The notes beneath the pieces are model-generated. The model ran no database searches, was not told where the DNA came from, and saw only the letters and a list, made by a program, of their open reading frames with translations. DNA of 64,000 bases. It comes from an uncultured Isosphaeraceae bacterium (GTDB lineage Bacteria; Planctomycetota; Planctomycetia; Isosphaerales; Isosphaeraceae). Every line of letters starts with the position of its first letter. Position 1 is the stretch's first letter. The stretch is taken from contig CAMFLR010000012.1 in assembly GCA_945957605.1 (NCBI GenBank), positions 124,001-188,000 on the forward strand, given 5' to 3'. This document shows, piece by piece, positions 60,373 to 64,000 of the stretch. A program made the position numbers and the translations under genes.

Positions 60373-61479
60373 TCAATCGTCTACTTGCGCAAGTTCTTTA
60401 ATGTAGGCAAGTGCCTCGCTCAGCTCGCGCACGAACGCACCCGGAACGCGGCCGCGACGATCGCACTCGTTCAAGAGCATCACGTCGTCGAATTCTTCGC
60501 TATTGCGCAGACGGTCGGTCGCCCGGCCTCCGAGTTTTTTCTCGCGATACGCATGCGCGTCCATATGAAGCGCAATGAGCGTTTCGGTCCGCTCGGTGAT
60601 CGCTCCTTCGAGTGCCAGTAAGCCGGCAACAACGTGATCGCGCGGGTCGATCGCTTTGCCGACGTCGTGCAAGAGTGCGGCGAGGAGGAATTCCTCGTCG
60701 TATCCGCGCTCGTCGCAGGCCAGCTCGAAGACTTGCAGGCTGTGGTAGAGCGCGTCGCCTTCGGGATGGTACTTCGGGCTCTGCTTTACTCCTTCGAGCG
60801 GTTGCAGCAGCATCCGATAGAGTTCGAAGCGGTCGATTTGCTCTTCGGCGTCGGCGACACCGGCGTCGAGGTCGATGTCAGGGTTCTCGGCGAGGAGTGC
60901 GGCTTCGAGCTGGGCGATCGACGCCTTTTCGATCGCCTTGCCGGTGATCGAGCTCTTGAAGTTGTAGCCGACCTTGTCCTCGTCGTAGACCGTCAGCTCG
61001 AAAGAGTGGCGGTCGTCGATGTGAACGTGGGTGAAAACCCGTTCTTCGCCGTGCTTGATCACGCGTTTGCGCTCAACGTCGTGGCGGAGGCCGGCCAGCT
61101 CGAGCGTGTCGGTCACCAGGGCGATGCTGTCGCTAAAGACGTGAATATCTATGTCGGACCCGGCGCGGATGTGGCCGGTCCAGACGCTGCCGATCAGTCG
61201 CGGCTTGAACCGCCCGAGCAGTCGCATCATGCGAAGAGCGTCGAGCCGCATGTCGCGCAGGTTGTCGTGGCGTTTTGCCCCTTCGTGCATCCGGGCGAAC
61301 GCCTGAATCTGGTCGCGAATCTCCGAGTTGGTCGGGAGATCGCCAGGACGATGCCTGTAATCAACACCAAGTTGTTTTGCCGCCTTACGCTTGGCGGAAA
61401 AGTACTCACTTTCTGTGCGCGCGTACATCATCTGGGCGGCCAAAAAGGCAATTTGCCGCCGGATTCGAGCATCCGCCAT
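60373..61479 (-). CDS. nucleotidyltransferase-HD domain protein
   Basis: A 368-residue cytoplasmic enzyme. The nucleotidyltransferase site is G97-S98...D109-I-D111 (GSVWTGHIRAGSDIDIHVF). After a middle domain, the C-terminal HD phosphohydrolase has ALYHSLQVFE and LLAALLHDVGKAIDPRD. The HD-plus-NTase pair is seen in tRNA nucleotidyltransferases and some nucleotide-signalling enzymes, but the order and the middle segment differ from classical CCA enzymes. The reaction is unknown. It is transcribed alone. Confidence 0.8.
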   Translation of the reverse strand: MADARIRRQIAFLAAQMMYARTESEYFSAKRKAAKQLGVDYRHRPGDLPTNSEIRDQIQAFARMHEGAKRHDNLRDMRLDALRMMRLLGRFKPRLIGSVWTGHIRAGSDIDIHVFSDSIALVTDTLELAGLRHDVERKRVIKHGEERVFTHVHIDDRHSFELTVYDEDKVGYNFKSSITGKAIEKASIAQLEAALLAENPDIDLDAGVADAEEQIDRFELYRMLLQPLEGVKQSPKYHPEGDALYHSLQVFELACDERGYDEEFLLAALLHDVGKAIDPRDHVVAGLLALEGAITERTETLIALHMDAHAYREKKLGGRATDRLRNSEEFDDVMLLNECDRRGRVPGAFVRELSEALAYIKELAQVDD

Positions 61480-61957
61480 GGGATGGAGTGCGCCGATTTA
61501 TGCCCATCAAGGCGGCGCCGGGCGTGTGGACCAAGTTTTGCGCGCGATCGCGCGCACCGAATTGACTCGGTCCAACGTATGGATGATAGACCGCATGAGG
61601 TTTTCGGTCAACCCAAATCGCGTCATATGCGAAATTGGTGAGGATTTGATCCAATTCCGGGATTCACAACAGTTTGCAACGATCATTGTTTCGGAGAGCC
61701 GGTGTATTTCTCTCGTTCTGCGTGCAGGAATGCATCATTTTTGACCGTGATCTGGAATTCCTGGGGCCGAGTCGAGGCCATTTGACGCCGACTCAGTTAG
61801 TGGCCCGGCATTCATGACACCTTGCGGACATGAATGCTACTGGAGCGTGCGGCCGGGCGAAAAGATCGAGACGGTAGAGACGGCTCCCTGTGAGTTCGGG
61901 TGACGTTGCGCGCTTTGAGATCGGGTTGGTCTGGCGGAATTCAATTAAGCGAGGAGC
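61480..61957. other. divergent gap upstream of the microprotein operon
   Basis: No gene-like frame. GCATTCATG (61808-61816) and CATGAATGC (61829-61837) form a 9-bp inverted repeat about 130 bases before the microprotein, flanked by GGCCCG and CGGGC. It could be an operator or RNA stem. The rest shows nothing clear. Confidence 0.35.
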
Positions 61958-62140
61958 ATGAACGTGTTTTCAATGAACGACGCACTTGTTGGTTTCGACC
62001 TGGTGGCTTATCTCGACCCGGGTAGCGGCAGCATGGTCTTGCAGATTGTGATCGCCGGCCTGTTCAGCAGTGTCTTCTTCCTCAAGTCCTCGGTTGGTTA
62101 CCTCAAGGCCAAGCTGCTCGGCGCACGCGTCACGCGATGA
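61958..62140 (+). CDS. YLDPGSGS-type membrane microprotein
   Basis: A 60-residue protein with the block YLDPGSGSMVLQIVIAGLF and one or two membrane helices ending in YLKAKLLG. Small proteins with this DPGSG motif recur beside envelope-glycan or sulfatase-like genes in several phyla. A GAGGAG nearly touches the ATG; the GTG six bases later (about 61964) has a better 7-base spacing and may be the true start. Its stop overlaps the start of the methyltransferase by four bases (ATGA), so the two are translationally coupled. Confidence 0.75.
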   Translation: MNVFSMNDALVGFDLVAYLDPGSGSMVLQIVIAGLFSSVFFLKSSVGYLKAKLLGARVTR

Positions 62141-63513
62141 CCGAAGTCTCACGCGCAGCCGCTTCCTTCCGAGACCCCGCCGGTTTCGTCTTCCAGCGCG
62201 ACGGCACGCTGTATCGCCAGGTGAACCAGGTCGGCCAGGCCGACTACGATCGGTTCATCTCATCGGGTCTCTACGAAACACTCAGCCGCAACGGCCAGCT
62301 TGTTTCGCACGAAGAAGTGAGCGAGGAGGCCGCCAGCCCCTCGCTCGCATACCGGGTGATCCGCCCCGAGCGCGTGCCGTTCATTTCGTATCCCTACGAG
62401 TGGAGCTTCGGCCAACTCCAGGCCGCCGCGCTGCTGACGCTGGACCTGCAGTCGAGTGCGCTTGAGCATGGAATGTCGCTCAAGGACGCCTCGGCCTACA
62501 ACGTGCAGTTTGTCGGCTCGTCTCCCGTTTTCATCGACACCCTGTCGTTCGAGACATACGAAGCCGGCAGCCCCTGGGTCGCATATCAGCAATTTTGCCG
62601 GCATTTCCTGGCGCCTCTTGCGCTGATGAGCCGGGTTGATATTCGCCTGAACCAACTCTTGCGCGCGAACATCGACGGCATTCCGCTCGATCTCGCGAGC
62701 CGGCTTCTGCCGGCCTTGAGCAAGTTGAATCCTGGATTGCTCATTCACCTTCATCTGCACGCGACGATGCAAGGGACGCATTCCGACCGTCAGGCTGCTC
62801 CTCCCAAGGGAGGATTCAAGCAGACGTCGATGCTCGGCCTGATCGACAATCTTCGCTCGACCGTGAAATCGCTCGCGTGGAAGCAGCCCAAGACCGAGTG
62901 GCGCGACTACACGAGCGATAACAGCTACACCGACAGAGCGCGAACGCACAAGCACGAGCTGATCGACCGCTTCCTGAAAGAAGCGAACCCAAGCGCGGTC
63001 TGGGATGTTGGCGGTAACACCGGCGAATACAGCCGGATTGCCAGCGGCCAGGGTCGGCCGACGGTGTCGTTCGACATCGATCCCGCGTGCGTCGAGCGGA
63101 ATTTCCAGCAGGCGTCGACCGAGAACGATCGCCGAATCTTGCCGCTGCTGCTCGACCTGACGAACCCGAGTCCGGGAATCGGCTGGAGCTGTGCGGAGCG
63201 ATCTTCGCTGATCGAACGCGGGCCGGCTGAACTTGTGATGGCGCTTGCACTCGTTCATCACCTGGCGATCGTACACAACGTGCCCCTGCCGGATATCGCC
63301 GAATTCTTCGCCAAGATTGGCCGCCAACTCATTATCGAATTTGTGCCCAAGGACGACGTACAGGTTCAGCGTCTGCTCAAGGGACGAAGAGACATCTTCG
63401 ACCACTATTCTCAGGCGGATTTTGAAGCCGCATTTCAAGGCCGCTTCGAGATTTGCGAGCGCGTGACGATCGAAGAAAACGGGCGAGTTCTCTATCGGAT
63501 GGTGAGAAGTTAG
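62137..63513 (+). CDS. class I SAM methyltransferase (NoeA-like)
   Basis: A 458-residue protein. The N-terminal half (FRDPAGFVFQRDGTLYRQVN, RPERVPFISYPYEW, LKDASAYNVQF) is typical of NoeA-related methyltransferases involved in glycan or nodulation-factor decoration. The SAM site VWDVGGNTGEYSRIAS lies near residue 290, with VSFDID after it and ALALVHHLA as the catalytic region. It overlaps the microprotein gene by ATGA. The acceptor is unknown; an envelope sugar is a guess from the family. Confidence 0.82.
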   Translation: MTEVSRAAASFRDPAGFVFQRDGTLYRQVNQVGQADYDRFISSGLYETLSRNGQLVSHEEVSEEAASPSLAYRVIRPERVPFISYPYEWSFGQLQAAALLTLDLQSSALEHGMSLKDASAYNVQFVGSSPVFIDTLSFETYEAGSPWVAYQQFCRHFLAPLALMSRVDIRLNQLLRANIDGIPLDLASRLLPALSKLNPGLLIHLHLHATMQGTHSDRQAAPPKGGFKQTSMLGLIDNLRSTVKSLAWKQPKTEWRDYTSDNSYTDRARTHKHELIDRFLKEANPSAVWDVGGNTGEYSRIASGQGRPTVSFDIDPACVERNFQQASTENDRRILPLLLDLTNPSPGIGWSCAERSSLIERGPAELVMALALVHHLAIVHNVPLPDIAEFFAKIGRQLIIEFVPKDDVQVQRLLKGRRDIFDHYSQADFEAAFQGRFEICERVTIEENGRVLYRMVRS

Positions 63514-63570
63514 CTCAAAACATTGACGACGTTGGAAATATATCGCAGATCGCCGAATACTGACTGGATC

Positions 63571-63645
63571 GGGTGCCACTGGCTTTGCCAGTGCTCTTGA
63601 ATTCACACAAAAGACGAAGAGCACTGGCAAAGCCAGTGGCATCCC
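63571..63645. repeat. GGGTGCC-bounded long hairpin between convergent genes
   Basis: Left arm 63571-63598 begins GGGTGCCACTGGC; right arm 63617-63645 ends GCCAGTGGCATCCC. The arms pair over 28 bases with one bulge, and each arm is itself a small palindrome (CACTGGC/GCCAGTG). It lies between the methyltransferase and serine hydrolase genes, where it may stop both transcripts. Confidence 0.75.
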
Positions 63646-63662
63646 AAAAGTCTCGCGTCTTC

Positions 63663-64000
63663 TTATTGAAGAGCCGCCTTCTGGAAGGCCCGACGCATCG
63701 GCGAATTGTCGCTATTGGGCAAACCAGTGCGTTGAATCAGCAGCACGACATATCGGCCTTTCACCGGGTCGATCCACGCCTGCGTTCCCCAGGCGCCGCC
63801 GTGTCCGAACGAGCCTGGCGAAAGTGCTTCAGTTACGCCCGTCGGCTTGCGGACGAAGCCGAATCCAAGGCCGTATCCCATGTTTTCGGTGAAGCCGGTT
63901 TTGATCTCGCCGGTTTGTAGCCGAGTCATCTCGGCGAGCGACCTCTCGGAGAGATATCGCCGCCCACCAATTTCTCCCTTGTGCAAAATCATCTGGTAGA
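63663..64000 (-). CDS. class C beta-lactamase-fold serine hydrolase (C-terminal part)
   Basis: Only the last 112 or so residues are inside the window; the gene continues past base 64000. GSFGHGGAWGTQAWIDP carries the HGG motif that replaces KTG in class C beta-lactamase-like esterases and peptidases. GYGLGFGF and VLLIQRTG are also typical. The nucleophile motif S-x-x-K lies outside the window. It is probably an exported esterase or peptidase; beta-lactam hydrolysis cannot be judged. Confidence 0.82.
   Translation of the reverse strand, partial: YQMILHKGEIGGRRYLSERSLAEMTRLQTGEIKTGFTENMGYGLGFGFVRKPTGVTEALSPGSFGHGGAWGTQAWIDPVKGRYVVLLIQRTGLPNSDNSPMRRAFQKAALQ

Overview
The window reads as chromosomal DNA of a planctomycete. 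The markers are two DUF1559 prepilin-like proteins with an [20 protein letters not shown] helix and a C-terminal [14 protein letters not shown] block, two PEP-CTERM proteins, a large exported protein with a planctomycete-type LENRLLL N-terminus, an RNase E/G with a huge disordered insert, several N-terminal zinc-ribbon membrane proteins, and high-GC codon use that produces long antisense shadow frames. I cannot assign a genus. There is no rRNA, recognisable tRNA, CRISPR array, phage or intact insertion sequence.

Layout. 1-0.9 kb is gene-free. 1-9 kb: rplU on the minus strand, then a LysR regulator and the glutamate synthase genes gltB-gltD. 9-12 kb: an orphan small gene between inverted repeats, a GlmU-like nucleotidyl/acetyltransferase and a small phosphodiesterase. 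11.9-12.5 kb: a hairpin-rich, protein-poor stretch that ends in a perfect plus-strand terminator and is a candidate structured RNA. 12.5-25 kb: glycosylasparaginase, a PEP-CTERM protein, lactate permease, an O-methyltransferase, a beta-propeller/Ig-repeat surface protein, a marR-DUF1398-VOC-nth operon with an operator palindrome, and a membrane alkaline-phosphatase-fold enzyme. 25-33.5 kb: hpf-ptsN-ptsH-ptsI (a phosphorelay without sugar permease), a TIGR03936 protein and RNase E/G. 33.5-47 kb: accessory region with small orphan genes, TPR and membrane proteins, two zinc-ribbon membrane proteins, a divergent Rrf2/protoglobin pair, a DUF1559 protein and a di-heme oxidoreductase. 47-54 kb: a divergent BlaI-type repressor/M48 protease pair and two tandem YncE-propeller/phosphoesterase proteins. 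54-64 kb: a GDSL PEP-CTERM hydrolase, a frameshifted small gene, a second DUF1559 protein, a DUF5648 protein, an NTase-HD enzyme, a microprotein-methyltransferase pair and the end of a class C serine hydrolase.

The least explained structure is a set of dispersed intergenic repeats. One family (three copies, about 185-197 bp) is a nested palindrome with terminal inverted repeats, like a non-autonomous miniature element. A second family is a two-hairpin unit whose stems vary in a compensatory way and which has one visible 27-bp deletion derivative. A third is a set of hairpins bounded by GGGTGCC or a close variant. They cluster around orphan small genes and gene ends, and some clearly double as terminators.

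Regulation that can be read from sequence: MarR, BlaI-type and Rrf2 regulators each sit beside matching palindromes that face their probable targets. Function names are based on motifs recognised by eye; no database search was run.
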